Below are positions 13,385-24,600 of a DNA stretch of 64,000 nucleotides, in pieces; position 1 is the first letter of the stretch; every line of letters starts with the position of its first letter. The translations under genes and the position numbers were made by a program. The DNA is from Axinella damicornis (lineage: Eukaryota; Porifera; Demospongiae; Axinellida; Axinellidae), in NCBI GenBank assembly GCA_963931865.1, contig OZ007517.1, forward strand, positions 1,672,900-1,736,899. The letters run 5' to 3'. The notes below the pieces were generated by a model, which worked only from the letters and a program-made list of their open reading frames with translations, searched no databases and had not been told where the DNA came from.

Positions 13385-13470
13385 ATAATTAACCCTCGGC
13401 GCGCATGCGCACAGGGTTACTGTAGTCGTTTTGTGTGTCTGTTTGTCTGTCTGTCTGTTTGTCCAATAAA
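13385..13470. repeat. Terminal hairpin plus (GTCT)n repeat end
   Basis: A 30-base palindrome of the form TAACCCT...AGGGTTA with a CGCGCATGCGC core is followed by a GTTTGTCTGTCTG tract. The same arrangement, inverted, ends the element at 55829-56432 in copy B (GACAGACAAAC tract, then a TAACCCC...GGGGTAA hairpin). Both are read as ends of one repeat family. Confidence 0.6.
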
Positions 13471-13937
13471 CTTATCTGCCAACTGGTGCTAGTAAACGTA
13501 GAACTAAAGGCACCAGCGGTACAAGCGGGATGCATACATGGATTTAAAACTGGCGTTTCTCCTAAATATACTTAGTTAGGAAGCTAGAGCGCTTCTTGCT
13601 TACCGCGATAATGTCCGCCATTTTGTCCGACATGCAATTTTCTGTGCTTTGGGCGTACTTGTGCGCATGCACTGTTATGGACTTTGCACATGGTCCTGCG
13701 GTTTATTCCTTCAACGTCGGCCATCGGACGTACGACATTGCTGGGTTGTGGAGAGCTGTGCTAGACTCTGTTGGTCGGTATCTACTGCCGCTGGTGGCTG
13801 ACAATGGAGTCTGTAAGGTCTATGCGTCTGAGAAAGACATGTCAAAAGTGTGGTGCAGTAGTGCATGAGAAGAGGGCGGTTCAAGTTATGATTGTGGCCA
13901 TGCCTTGGCGTGTAAAAGGAGGGCACGTTGCAAAGAA

Positions 13938-14103
13938 GCAAAGTCAGGTGCGGATATACTCAAGTGGGCGAATGAGAAGGGTGAATTTCAGCACAAGGCA
14001 AGCACTTTCAGGAATTGGATCACCGTCGATGGAAGCAGTGGGTTCCCGGCGGAGAGAGGATGCTACCACCTCTATGTATCCTACGCATGTCCATATTTTT
14101 GGA
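13938..14103 (+). pseudogene. Glutathionyl-hydroquinone reductase (ECM4/YqjG-like) N-terminal fragment
   Basis: In the frame of the ORF beginning at 13905, the translation from Ser-Gly-Ala-Asp-Ile-Leu-Lys-Trp-Ala to Tyr-Ala-Cys-Pro matches the conserved N-terminus of glutathionyl-hydroquinone reductases. The features are 'ILKWA', 'FRNWIT.DGSSGFPAE' and 'YHLYVSYACP'. In that family the Cys of the Cys-Pro-Trp motif is catalytic and reduces glutathionyl-quinones with glutathione. Here the Cys and Pro are present, but the next residues are Tyr-Phe, and family similarity stops at once. No further exon of the family was found downstream. I read it as a lone exon or a gene fragment, probably non-functional. 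A real first exon with distant partners cannot be excluded. It lies in the 3.2-kb block missing from copy B. Confidence 0.7.
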
Positions 14104-14532
14104 AGATATATCATGCCATCTATGCAGACAAACACATACAAATAACTACTTTGATCACTTCTGGAGTTCTACTTCCCACTGAATTCCAAACTTTAATTCA
14201 TGATTATTTCTTGCCTGCATGTATAATTTAAAGGTCAAAGCATGTACACGTACCTCTGTCGCTTACCAATACGTGCATGGGCACTATCTTTGGTAGAAAT
14301 ATCATACATCCTTTGACCACGAATGCAAAAGGCGCAAACCAACATCTCATGCATCCAGGCCTGTCTCTACAGTTGTCCCAAGAGGTGTATTATAGCACAG
14401 ATAGCTACAGCTATATATACCCCAGTGTACCTATGTCAAGTGCGCCGAGGGTTTGAACTTTAGTGCATTTCATTTGCACTGCATTGCACTCGCCTCACAA
14501 TCCTCTGCATTCTCCTAGTACATATTAATACA

Positions 14533-15037
14533 TTAAGATTTTAATGTGTGTGTGTGTGTCTGCGCGTGACAGAAGTGGGATGTTCGGGGGGCGGGACTAG
14601 ACTAGTGATGCGTGACCTTCATACTTGAACCTCGAACTCCGCGAAGAATGTTCGAGAACATTGGGCCTGGAATCTTCCAGAACAGCTGGGGCTACAAGCG
14701 GATGGAAGGGAGCAGCAGTCGAAGCGGAAGCGATCGGGGAGCAGCAGTTGAAGCGGACGCAATCGGGGAGCAGCAGTTGAAGCGATCGCAATCGGTGAGC
14801 AGCAGCTGAAGCGGACGCAATCGGGGAGCAGTCGAAGGCTTGAAGTGGCTGTAAGCGGCGAGCAGCGCACGCAATCGGAGTGCAGGAGCTGAAACGGACG
14901 CAATTGGGGAACAGCAGCTGAAGCGGATGCGAATCGGGGAGCAGCAGCTCTGCACAGAGAGCTGTCTGGTGCCAGATTACTCACGCAGGCGAACGAGGGG
15001 GAAGTAGCTAAGTGAGCGAAGCGAGCGAAGCTACTTG
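14533..15037 (+). repeat. GT/GCAGCAG repeat family, copy 1
   Basis: Order: ttaagattttaat, a GT tract, 'gaagtgggatgttcgggggg', 'cgggactagactagtgatgc', then roughly ten imperfect repeats of about 27 bases with core gcagcagttgaagcggacgc. It closes with 'ctctgcacagagagctgtc' and a terminal hairpin, gaagtagct...agctacttg, whose loop is made of gagcgaagc units. The same order recurs at 15602-16084, 18109-18676 and, inverted, 46593-47072. It is a dispersed, non-autonomous element. The class is unknown; a 3' hairpin is compatible with a Helitron-like end, but no defining ends were established. Confidence 0.8.
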
Positions 15038-15544
15038 CAATGAATAATTCATTACCTACTACTACACACACATCCTATAGCAGTGAAAGAATAACAGAGG
15101 AAGGGTACACACTGACCAGCATATGTGCACTATGTGCAAACAGCTTAGGAGAACTGTATCAAACCGAAGTTTCACCTATGCACAATGGGATACCAAAGCC
15201 AATTAAGGCTAGCAATATTTAGAGTTGTGAACATCCAGTATACAGCAAAACACAGTACACAGGCTCCAGGAGGTGCTCGATAAAAGGGTTATTCCCAATT
15301 GGGTTGTGTATACCGATCATCACCTGCAAAATGCTGTATATCAACACTATAGACAGTGTGCCTAAATCGGCGTGGTTACAAGCGGAAGTGTTGCCACGAG
15401 TGCTGGCATCAACACTGAGATGATGTCAGGTAGGGCAACAAAGGGCTTTGTGAACGGCAAGTTTGTATAGCAACATGATTGTGAGCTGGCAGTTGAACGC
15501 TACCATGGGCCGCATCTAAAAACCAAAAACCAAAAAAAACCAAA

Positions 15545-15597
15545 ACAGCTCGCTGATGTAGCAACCCTGTTATAAGAACATTTATACAATACAATCA
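15545..15597 (+). mobile_element. LINE 3' end fragment
   Basis: About 50 bases (agctcgctgatgtagcaacc ... acaatacaat) are the reverse complement of the 3' end of the LINE fragment at 22014-22569, including its TACAA-type tail. It sits directly before repeat copy 2. Both are absent from copy B, so they form a single composite insertion between 15520 and 16084. Confidence 0.7.
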
Positions 15598-15601
15598 ATA
15601 T

Positions 15602-16084
15602 ATTAAGATTTTAATGTGCGTGTGTGTGTGTGACGGAAGTGGGATGTTCGTGGGGCGGGACTAGACTATAGTGACGCGCGACCTTCGTACTTCATTTACT
15701 GAACCTCAAACTCCACAAAGAATGTTCAAGAACATTAGGCATGCGCTGGAATCTTCCAGAACAGGTGAGCAGGCTACAAGCGTTAAGCGGATGCAATCGG
15801 GGAGCAGCAGTCGAAGCGGACGCAATCGGGGAGTAGCAGCCGAAGCGCATGAAAACGGGGAACAGCAGCTGAAGCGCACGCAATCGGGGAAGAGCAGCCG
15901 AAGCGGACGCAAGCTAGTGGCGAGCAGCAGCTGAAGCGGATGGAAAAGGCGAACAGCAGTCACGAAGCGGATTGATGCAATCGGGGAGCAGCAGCTCTGC
16001 ACAGAGAGCTGTCCAGCGCCGGATTTCTCACGTAGGCGAACGAGGAGGAAGTAGCTGAGCGAGCGAAGCGAGCGAAGCTACTTG
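15602..16084 (+). repeat. GT/GCAGCAG repeat family, copy 2
   Basis: Same modular order as copy 1, with a shorter GT tract, and ending in the gaagtagct / agctacttg hairpin. Copy B lacks it (junction near 56880-56893), so it was inserted after the duplication or lost from B. Confidence 0.8.
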
Positions 16085-17542
16085 TACAATATATTACTAC
16101 TAGCTTTACAACATACACAAGCCACTAAGCGATCCGGCAGGCAGTACTGCTGGTAGGGAACCAACTAGAGGTCCATGTGTACATTACTGCTATTCTAGTG
16201 CCCTACAAAATGGTGGCGAGTATGCGGAAATCGTATACTTTCCCGTATAGTATACGGAGCTACGCCCATGAACACATGGTCTATATATAGTCACATGAAT
16301 CCACAGCTTGAACTGAGCATTGCCTGATAGGCACAATTGGTTCTAAATGGCTACATGTGGCTAAGTGGTTGCAGATGGAGACAGGATGTGCAGCCATTAG
16401 ATGTGGCTGTAAAAGCACGGCAGGCACTGAGGACCAGGATGCTACAGCGTTATTTGTACCATTGGGGCTCACCTTCCATGTGAGAGTGACAGATCTTGAA
16501 GTAGACGATATAATACAGGAGCACCGGACCAGCAGAAGACGTGATGATATTCTGCCAGAAAGACTTGATGAGAGATGATGAAGAGCTAGAGGAGGTTATA
16601 AAACATGAATTCGGTGAAGGTAGTGATCATGAATTAGAAACATAGCAGACTTATGTTGTTGTGTGTATCCATGTGTGCATGCTTAATCCTACTGCACTGA
16701 GAGTCCTCTGTATCAGGGTTATACAAGCTGGTGCCATTTCTATTAACCTTCATCCACAAATTTTAAACTTATCCTGCTAGTTCAGTAGACCCATAGCTAA
16801 CTGCTATAAGCACTAACAACCGTGTTCCAGCCCCTAGGAAGACGATATACCCCTGAACACCACACTTGACCTTACAAAGCTGAAGGTCAACATCAGCACA
16901 CTAAATTGCTAATTCCCTTCATGATCGCCGTCTTCGACCAAGATTAAGTAGCAACCATACTCCTACTTACCTCGAAATAGTGTAGCCCTACCCTTCGCCA
17001 TCTTCGAGGAGAGAACAAACATTGCTAGAACTACACAGTGTAAGAAACGCCATTTTCAGACAGGAAGTGACCTCACGCTGAAATTAAATTCCCGGATGTT
17101 TGCGCGTTGGCGATTGGACTGCAGAGGGAGTCTCGATCGTGGGAGTCGGGCAGCAACAGAAACGAGACTGAGCAACGCAACACCGAGCGACTTGTACTTT
17201 CGTAACTAGCTATACTCTGGCCCTCTGACAAGCGACTCTTCTCTATTGAATACCCACACTGTAATAATTGCGCATGCCGTGCATATGCATGCTAAGGTGT
17301 GCTAATAGCCACCTTTGCCCCAAGGCATTCTACGAGAGAAATTCAGCAGTCCATGTACACAATTATCTATCCTGTTGAGCGCATGGTGTGCTGGATCAGT
17401 GTGCAGCGTGTATAACAACAACTGGTTCAGTCAGTTCCTGTGTTGTGCATGTGTGTGCTGACTGCCCACACGGTTAATTGGAAGTACGCGGCCCCCCACT
17501 AGGAACTGAGCATGCGCAGAAGCTCTAAACTGAAGCCTGCCG

Positions 17543-17658
17543 CGTACTATAAAAATGCGAAACTGAGTGCATAGCCTGAACAACTGAACGTTTCGTGCGT
17601 GGTCAAAGAATTGTTTGCAAGATGCACAAAATTATGGTACCGCTGGCAGTTCTGCTGA
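17543..17658 (+). pseudogene. FReD gene, promoter and truncated first exon
   Basis: A TATA-like box (ctataaaaatg, about 17547-17557) and an ATG at 17622 match the intact gene at 58423. Upstream identity with copy B is nearly complete. Identity stops at 17658 after 37 bases of the signal-peptide coding sequence, at the edge of an 87-base inverted-repeat arm. No FReD second exon follows. The promoter may still be active, but it has no gene to drive. Confidence 0.85.
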
Positions 17659-17827
17659 CCTAGATATGTTTATTCACAAAGTTTTAATTTGGGACTACAG
17701 TGGGAACAACAAATATAAACCAAAATGTAGTAGCATGTAGAAAAATGTGCAGTTAGAACTGTGTAGAAATGAAGTATCTAAAACAAAAATATTGTAGCTA
17801 TAACAATCTGTCTACTGTGAAGTTAGT

Positions 17828-18097
17828 TCAGTTTCTGAGTTTTTCAGTTGCAGCTCGACTTGCCTTTTCAAGTACAAGGTCACCTTCCTCAACAGTGACT
17901 CTCTCTACTTTGGAAATAGTCGAAGAGGAATACACTGTGGTGGACACTTTATATCTTGACAGCGGAACGAAAGAATGGAATTTGCGTGTTCCAGGAATGG
18001 TGCGTGACTGCCCAAAACGCTGTTCTAGGAGGACCTGTTCACTCTTGTAGTCATCCTTAGCCAAGTACTGGAAAACTCGTTGCTGGAATGTTGTCAA
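17828..18097 (-). CDS. Unidentified 89-codon frame
   Basis: I do not recognise this frame. The translation has ordinary amino-acid composition, without low-complexity bias. It contains a Gln-rich start ([20 protein letters not shown]), a Phe-His-Ser-Phe-Val-Pro-Leu-Ser segment and a charged C-terminus. The frame ends in a stop, and there is an overlapping plus-strand frame of similar length. It could be the last exon of a gene or of a transposon protein. It lies between the two 87-base inverted arms. Confidence 0.3.
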   Translation of the reverse strand: MTTFQQRVFQYLAKDDYKSEQVLLEQRFGQSRTIPGTRKFHSFVPLSRYKVSTTVYSSSTISKVERVTVEEGDLVLEKASRAATEKLRN

Positions 18098-18108
18098 CTG
18101 CGTGTGTC

Positions 18109-18111
18109 ATA

Positions 18112-18151
<40 letters not shown>

Positions 18152-18164
18152 ACTTGTGTGTGTG

Positions 18165-18209
<45 letters not shown>

Positions 18210-18676
18210 TGTGTGTGTGTGTGCATGACAGAAGTGGGACATTCGGGGGGCGGGACTAGACTAGTGATGCGTGACTAGACTAGTGATGCGTGACTTTTGT
18301 ACTTCAATTTAATGAACCTCGAACTCTGCGAAGAATGTTCGATAGCATTAGGCATGGACATTAGGCATGGGCTGGAAATTAGCAGTCGAAGCAGATGCAA
18401 TCAGGGAGCAGCAATTGATCGAAGCGGACACAATCTGGGAGCAGCAGTTGAAGCGGACGCAATTGGCGAGCAGCAGCCGCAATCATGGAGCAGCAGCTGA
18501 AGCGGACGCAATCAGGGAGCATGCAGCAGCTGAAGTGGACTCAATCGGGTAGCATGCAGCAGCTGAAGCGGACGCAATTGGGGAGCAGCAGCTCTGCACA
18601 GAGAGCTGTCTGCTCACATAGGCGAACAATTGGGAGGGGGAAGTAGCTGAGCGAGCGAATCAAGCGAAGCTACTTG
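18109..18676 (+). repeat. GT/GCAGCAG repeat family, copy 3, with long TG tract
   Basis: The TG microsatellite (18110-18224) is followed by 'gaagtgggacattcgggggg' and a duplicated 'gactagactagtgatgcgtg'. Imperfect gcagcagctgaagcgga repeats and the terminal gaagtagct / agctacttg hairpin follow. The organisation is the same as in the other copies. Confidence 0.8.
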
Positions 18677-19384
18677 TAATATAGCTTGGTCAATGGCAGG
18701 TGATATATAGTTGATCCAACAACTTCAGCAGTTTAACCTAATCCTTGCCATCTTCATTTAGTATCCAGCCTAAGGCAATGCTGCAGTTCATGACCTCATA
18801 AGTCATGCAATTAACCCATGACCTACTGACTGACCTATAAACATAAATCCCACCCTGGATCATGACCCCAACAGCCTTTGATAGGCTTCTATTTTTCTAC
18901 ATGCTACTACATTTTGGTTTATATTTGTTGTTCCCACTGTAGTCCCAAATTAAAACTTTGTGAATAAACATATCTAGGTTCAAGCTGTTTGTATAAAAAG
19001 TTTGAAAAAAAAAAAAACTTCTGTTTTTCCAGAAACCAAGGTCAAAGGTCACACAACATAACCTCTGACCTTTAATCAAGTCAAAGGTCAAATTATATAA
19101 TTAGTTATGCCATATGAAAGAGCTCTTCAAGGGCTTTGAGATAATCTTTGTTGCAACTCTCTACGGCGATCAGATCAGAAGATACAGGTATTTAAGTCAT
19201 GGCATGTGGTCTAGAACGGGCACCCGAGACCAAAATTAAATTTGTTGTAGTTGAACAAGTACAATACTTAGGCAGCTGAAATTTGGTGTGGAGTGGTTTT
19301 TCAATAGACCTAACAAGCTCACCAAGTTTCGTCAAAATCGGAAGAGGTCATGCTTTTTTTGTGTTGACTTGACATGGAATGACC

Positions 19385-20325
19385 CTATTGCCAAGTGGCA
19401 ACCACGCTCAGTCGAGCGCTAGCAATGGCGACCAAAGGGAAGACACGAAATATAACAGCACTTACAACCTTGCCAGCACGGTGAGTTTTGGTATGTAAGC
19501 GTCAGTAAACAACAGCGATTACGGCTGTGTGGTCAGAATCTTTGTGGGCCCTTCGTATGACTGTAGCCACTAACGTCGAAGAGAACGATCGAGCAATGGC
19601 GGCCGACGGCATGACAAAAGCGCTTGTATCTCCACCACCAAGGTGAGTTTCAGCACAATTATTGTGCGGTCGTGTCGCTGCATGATAGCGATCACGGCGG
19701 TGTAGTCAGAATATCTGTAGACCATTCCTGTGTGCTGTGAGGTTTGATTATTTAGATTAGTTAGATTAGTTACATTAGTTAGATTACGCGGCACAATTTT
19801 TCCCCTAACAGGAGTGTAAGGTTGGTTAGTTACGCGGCACAATATTTCCCCTACCGGGAGTTTAATTAGATTACGCGGCACAATTTTTCCCCTACCAGGA
19901 GTGTAATTTGTTTACGCGGCACAATTATTCCCCTACCAGGAGTGTAATTAATTATTTATTTATGCGGCACAATTTTCTCCTACCAGAAGTGTCATATATG
20001 CACGGATACAATAATAGCAATATGCTAACGTGTGCCAGTAGTTGTTCTTGTCTACAGCTCTTTAATAGGAATGGCACACAAAGATTCTGACTACATGGCC
20101 GTGATCGCTGTCGTTCACTGACACTTATATATCAAACTCACCATGCTGGCGAAGTTGTGAATGCTGTAATAATTTCTTGTCTTCCCTTTGGCCACCATTG
20201 CCAGCGATAGACTGAGCATGGTTGCCACGTGGCATGTGCGTTAATTGGAACGAAACGCCATGCTTTAGCTTGCGCTGTGGCCAGTTGCAACGGCTACCGT
20301 GAGGAGTGTGGTTGCCCCTCGATGT
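19385..20325. mobile_element. Long inverted-repeat element with internal minisatellite
   Basis: Bases 19390-19555 are approximately the reverse complement of 20060-20235. Shared words include 'ccaaagggaagaca' and 'gtggtcagaatctttgtg'. A second diverged copy of the left arm lies at 19566-19735. A related segment is at 45750-46190, inside the Tigger-associated region. No transposase is seen. Confidence 0.65.
19780..19995. repeat. Minisatellite of 'acgcggcacaatttttccc' units
   Basis: Five or more units of about 40-60 bases, each with 'acgcggcacaat', a pyrimidine run and 'taccaggagtgtaat'. It is contained within the inverted-repeat element. Spacing varies because of ttag and attt expansions between units. 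Confidence 0.8.
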
Positions 20326-20329
20326 TATT

Positions 20330-21610
20330 TAAATGTATTTATTCGGATTAGCTAGCTTAACTATTGTTTTGTAGTACTTTTGTTTATGATGTGGTTGTGT
20401 ATATGGTTGCTGTTGTGTACTTGGGGGAGCACTTACATAGGCTAGTCCTTTTGTGCAACCCTTCCTCTCTGTTTGAGATATAATTATTTCTATCAATGAA
20501 TGCTAGTGCTTAGCATGCCTGAAGGACTCATGCACTGACTTAACATTCAAACTGGGGGCCGGCCTGAATTGAAAAAATACAAGACTCGGGGTTACATATG
20601 CAATCAAAGCATGCCACACATAAGCCATACCAACTGTCACAGAGAGGGATGCAGACAAAACTAATGGTGATACGTGCACATATATACAACAAAGATACTA
20701 AAAGATATAATAAATCAACAACTGATTATTGTTCTGAGGTAGTGCCATTGATATTGCTTGAACGGTTCTCTCAGGAGATTGAGTGCAACTGCTGGGCCGT
20801 TTATCTTGAGGTCCAAGTTGGCAGTGCGGTGGGTTTTACAGCAAAGAGAACTGTATTTTCCATGTACATATGTAAGGTCAGCTAAAAATTAGTTAACAGA
20901 TAGCTACTGCATGCATAAATAATTGCAGAGGCATAGGATTGGAGCTTGCATGTCTTTACCATTAGCGCGCCGCCGGTCCGGCTGGTCTGGCTTTGGCCGG
21001 ACCACTTTTTGAGCCGACCTGATAATTAATATCACAGACTCGGCAATGGCATCTGTTTCTTGTCCTACTTCTGGGCCTACCATTGATACTCCACAAGGTC
21101 TTTTCCTTTCCCAAAACGGCTGTTTGGATGCTACGAGAGCGCTTCTCATCGCTAAAAATACATGCGAAAAATTTATTCCGCGCTTTGCGCGAACAGATCA
21201 GCGCTACGCGCCTCTGCAAACACACAGAGCGCCTCTGTGCACCGCCTTCGGCGATGCGCTACGATTGTGGGCCGTACCACCTTTTCTATGCCGCTGCCGC
21301 CCTTGTTTACAGCTCACTAAGCTTGATCTTACTGAAGGACTTCAACATGCACACGGCATGAATGGAGTTCCATGCATGTCCTCCTGTTAGCACAATAGAC
21401 ACAGGAAAGGGTCTCATGTTTCCTGAAATGTCTCTCATCTCCATACTCCCATATATAGATTGGTGCCTGAATAATTAGTTTCAAACTTCCTGTCTGTCTG
21501 TTAAGATTGAGCATAAAAAGGCTGGTGTTTGCTAGCCAAACATTTATAGACTGACCCCAGGCTGCAGAGAGTAAGAAGACACTGTCATACTTTGGGGGAG
21601 AGATCTTCCG
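20330..21610. other. Non-coding stretch upstream of astacin exon 1
   Basis: No recognisable gene. Two frames (20598-20885 plus and 21046-21390 plus) have no family features. A GC-rich part at 20965-21300 has inverted words around ggccgga/tccggc and looks repeat-derived. Confidence 0.4.
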
Positions 21611-21616
21611 TTGACA

Positions 21617-24600
21617 ATGCAACTGCTGCATCTTACTGCCTTACTGGCCCTGGCGACCAGCTGCTACTCGGAGCTGCTATGGGATCCCTCTGCGGTTGTA
21701 CCAGGCAAGCCTTAAAATTGCAATACTGGACATAACACCATTGTGCACGTGTGAACTAAGAATACGAATTACGCAGTATCTTTGCCCGCGTATCCGTATT
21801 AGTGATAGTAGGCGTGGTTTCGTGAAAGAACGGTTACGAAGTTCAAGTTGTGCGAAGTTCAGTTGTGAGAAGATAGAAAGCGTCTCCTCGAGGAGTAGGA
21901 ACGCGAGTTCTGCATCCCTGGCGCTGGGCGCCTAGCGCGTAGCGGTGACCCACGCTAATACTGCCTGCCCACGCGCAATTAAACTGTGACGGATATACAA
22001 ATACGACGTATTGTATTGTATTGTATTGTATAAATGTTCTTTTAACAGGGTTGCTACATCAGCGAGCTGGTTTTCAGCAGCGCCCTGCATGTGTACAATA
22101 ATTACTAGCTAAATGCAACAAGAATAAAAGGGGCAGCAACAAAAGGAAACAACTTTACATCACAGAGAAAACACAAGGCAAACATAACAAGCTACAATTA
22201 TTGGTGCACAAAACAAATGAAAAGAGAGACAAAATGAAACAAGTATGATCATAAGTAGTGACTTTTATATAAGGTTTTAAAGGCTGACAGAGTAGGTAAT
22301 GAGTACAGGGACTGGTGTAAGGAATTCCATATAACTGCCCCTTGATAATAAAAGCTGCTTTTTGCTATGTTTGTTCTTACAAAAGGGATAAAAATTCGGT
22401 GATCATTTCTTAAGGAACGACCAGTTTTGTGTATTGATAACTCAAAAGTATTACATAAATAGGGGGGAGACAATTTATTCAGTACCTGATTGCCTTCAAC
22501 CCGATCATCCAACTTGCTCAATCTCTCTCTACCCTGGGTTTCCGTCTCAGGCTGCCGGATGCAAACCAATGTGAGCTCCCAAAGGGACTACACTGCCCGA
22601 TTAGTTGCCTCACGCTAAGTACAGTGCGAAAAGCGAAAGGAGTGCAAATACTGAGGAGTTTCCTTCTATGACTCAATAATATTGCTAGTAGCGCATCCAG
22701 ATCCAGAGAAGAAAGAAATGCTGGTGTGGAAGTAATATTATGCATCTATGGAGTGAATGAGTGAATGGGATTCACTTTGTGTATCCCATTATCTGTGCTT
22801 ATAATGTGCTCTGAATTCTGTTGAACTTCTTGAGGTCTCTAAAATTCAAAATAGACACCTCATCAAAAACTCATTTCATACGGAGAAACTGAAAGATACA
22901 CCCATAGTCTAAGCAGGCTATTGCACTCAAGCAGGTCTCTTAGCTGTTTAGAGACCTGCTTGAATGCAATAACCATACTTAGACTACGGTATGCTCAATG
23001 TGCTTTGAACTTAATGAGGTCTCTAAAATCCAATAGACACCTCATCAAAAACTCCTATTTCATACAGAGATATAACCCGTAGTTATTGCACTCAAACAGG
23101 TCTCTTAGCTGTTTAGAGACCTGCTAGTTGAATGTAATAACCATACTTTGATTATGGTATGCACACTGTGCTTTGAACTTAATGAGGTCTCTAAAATCCA
23201 ATAGACACCTCATCAAAACTCCTATTTCATACAGAGATATAACCCGCAGTTATTGCACTCAAACAGGTCTCTTAGCTGTTTAGAGACCTGCTTGAATGTA
23301 ATAACCATACTTTGATTATTGTATGCACACTGTGCTTTGAACTTAATGAGGTCTGTATATATAGGTTAGACACTGAGACCAAGGGATCTACGCGATTTAG
23401 AAACCCGAGGGCCCTGGGCTGTAGCGTCCCGAGCGCAGCGAGGGCGCTACTAAGGGCCCGAGGGTTTCTAAATTGCGTAGATCCCATTGGTCTCAGTGTC
23501 TAACCAATTTAGAGTATAGCAACAGTAACTACGCTAGCGCTTCAGTTGTCAACAAAATAACCTACGAGTCGGAGGTCCTTTTCAACAAATTAACAGACTG
23601 GCTACGAGTACGACAAGGACGCTGACATACGAGGCGCTCGAGTGACTTGCTCGCACGATCGAGCAGTCACATGGCTCCGCCCCTCAACTTGGCTCCACCC
23701 CCACCAGTGACCGCCCGGCCCGGCGCCCGCTTATATAGCTCCTCCTTTGAGTGCTCACGGTTTGATGTAGCCGTTGTACTTCCAACAAAACGTACACAGA
23801 GACTGAGTATATACACAGATATTTGCACTGTGTACTGCCTGTAATTCCAAAGCAGCTGTATAATACAGTAGCCTGTTAGTTGCCATGGATTTGAAGTTGG
23901 CAGTAAACAATAACTTTTTACAAGTACAATACCCTGTGGGCTCCATAGTGAAACCCCGTACGAAGTTTCACTATGGGATTTAGATACCTCGCAGTAAGCA
24001 ATCTGATTGGTAGAATTTGTACAACTATACTCTAAAATCCAATAGACACCTCATCAAAAACTCGTATCTCATACAGAGAAATTTAAAGATATAACCCATA
24101 GTTATTGCACTCAAGCAGGTCTCTTAGCTGTTTAGAGACCAGCTTGAATGCAATAACCACACTTAGACTACGGTATGCTCAATGTGCTTTGAACTTAATG
24201 AGGTCTCTAAAATCCAACAGACACCTCATCAAAAACTCATATCTCATACAGAGAAAGTTAAAGATATAACCCGTAGTTATTGCACTCAAGCAGGTCTCTT
24301 AGCTGTTTAGGGACCAGCTTGAATGCAATAACCACACTTAGACTAGGGTATGCTCAATAGCTTTGAACTTAATGAGATCTCTAAAATCCAATAGACACCT
24401 CATCAAAAACTCATATTTTATGCTGAGAAACTGAAAGATATAACCCATAGTCTAAGCCAGCAGGTCTCTTAGCTGTTTAGAATCTGCTTGGACTATGGTA
24501 TGCACAATGTGCTTTGATCTTTTTGAACTTAATGAGGTCTCTAAATCCATTGTACTATATGCGTGGGCGGGATCAACCGTACCGGTAGCAGTCATTAGCC

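Larger units (their letters stand above)
812..17658 (+). repeat. Segmental duplication, copy A
   Basis: This segment aligns in the same orientation with about 48290-58458. Matching blocks are 820-6690 with 48303-55255, 11549-11833 with 55490-55770, 15040-15520 with 55779-56880 (around an insertion), and 16085-17658 with 56893-58458. Copy A carries about 4.6 kb (6940-11545) and 3.2 kb (11834-15039) that copy B lacks. By eye the first 200 bases match at about 95%. The last 1.5 kb shows only three differences that I could find. The copy ends abruptly inside the signal-peptide codons of a FReD gene. Apart from the elements listed separately I see no gene in it. Confidence 0.9.
17659..18978. repeat. 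1.3-kb block bounded by perfect 87-bp inverted repeats
   Basis: Bases 17659-17745 and 18892-18978 are perfect reverse complements (cctagatatgtttattcac... / ...gtgaataaacatatctagg). The interior holds an unidentified minus-strand frame, a long TG/CA microsatellite and repeat copy 3. The left arm starts exactly where homology with copy B ends. The block could be an inverted duplication at a rearrangement breakpoint rather than a transposon, because no continuation of the FReD gene is found on its right side. Confidence 0.8.

Noticed and set aside
18057..18242. His-Thr repeat frame like an antifreeze or mucin protein
   Set aside because: It is a plain TG microsatellite read on the other strand.
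22820..24560. CRISPR-like array, because short hairpin repeats recur at near-regular spacing
   Set aside because: The spacers are themselves repeated, units are 150-190 bases, no Cas gene is present and the window is eukaryotic. It is a palindromic satellite.
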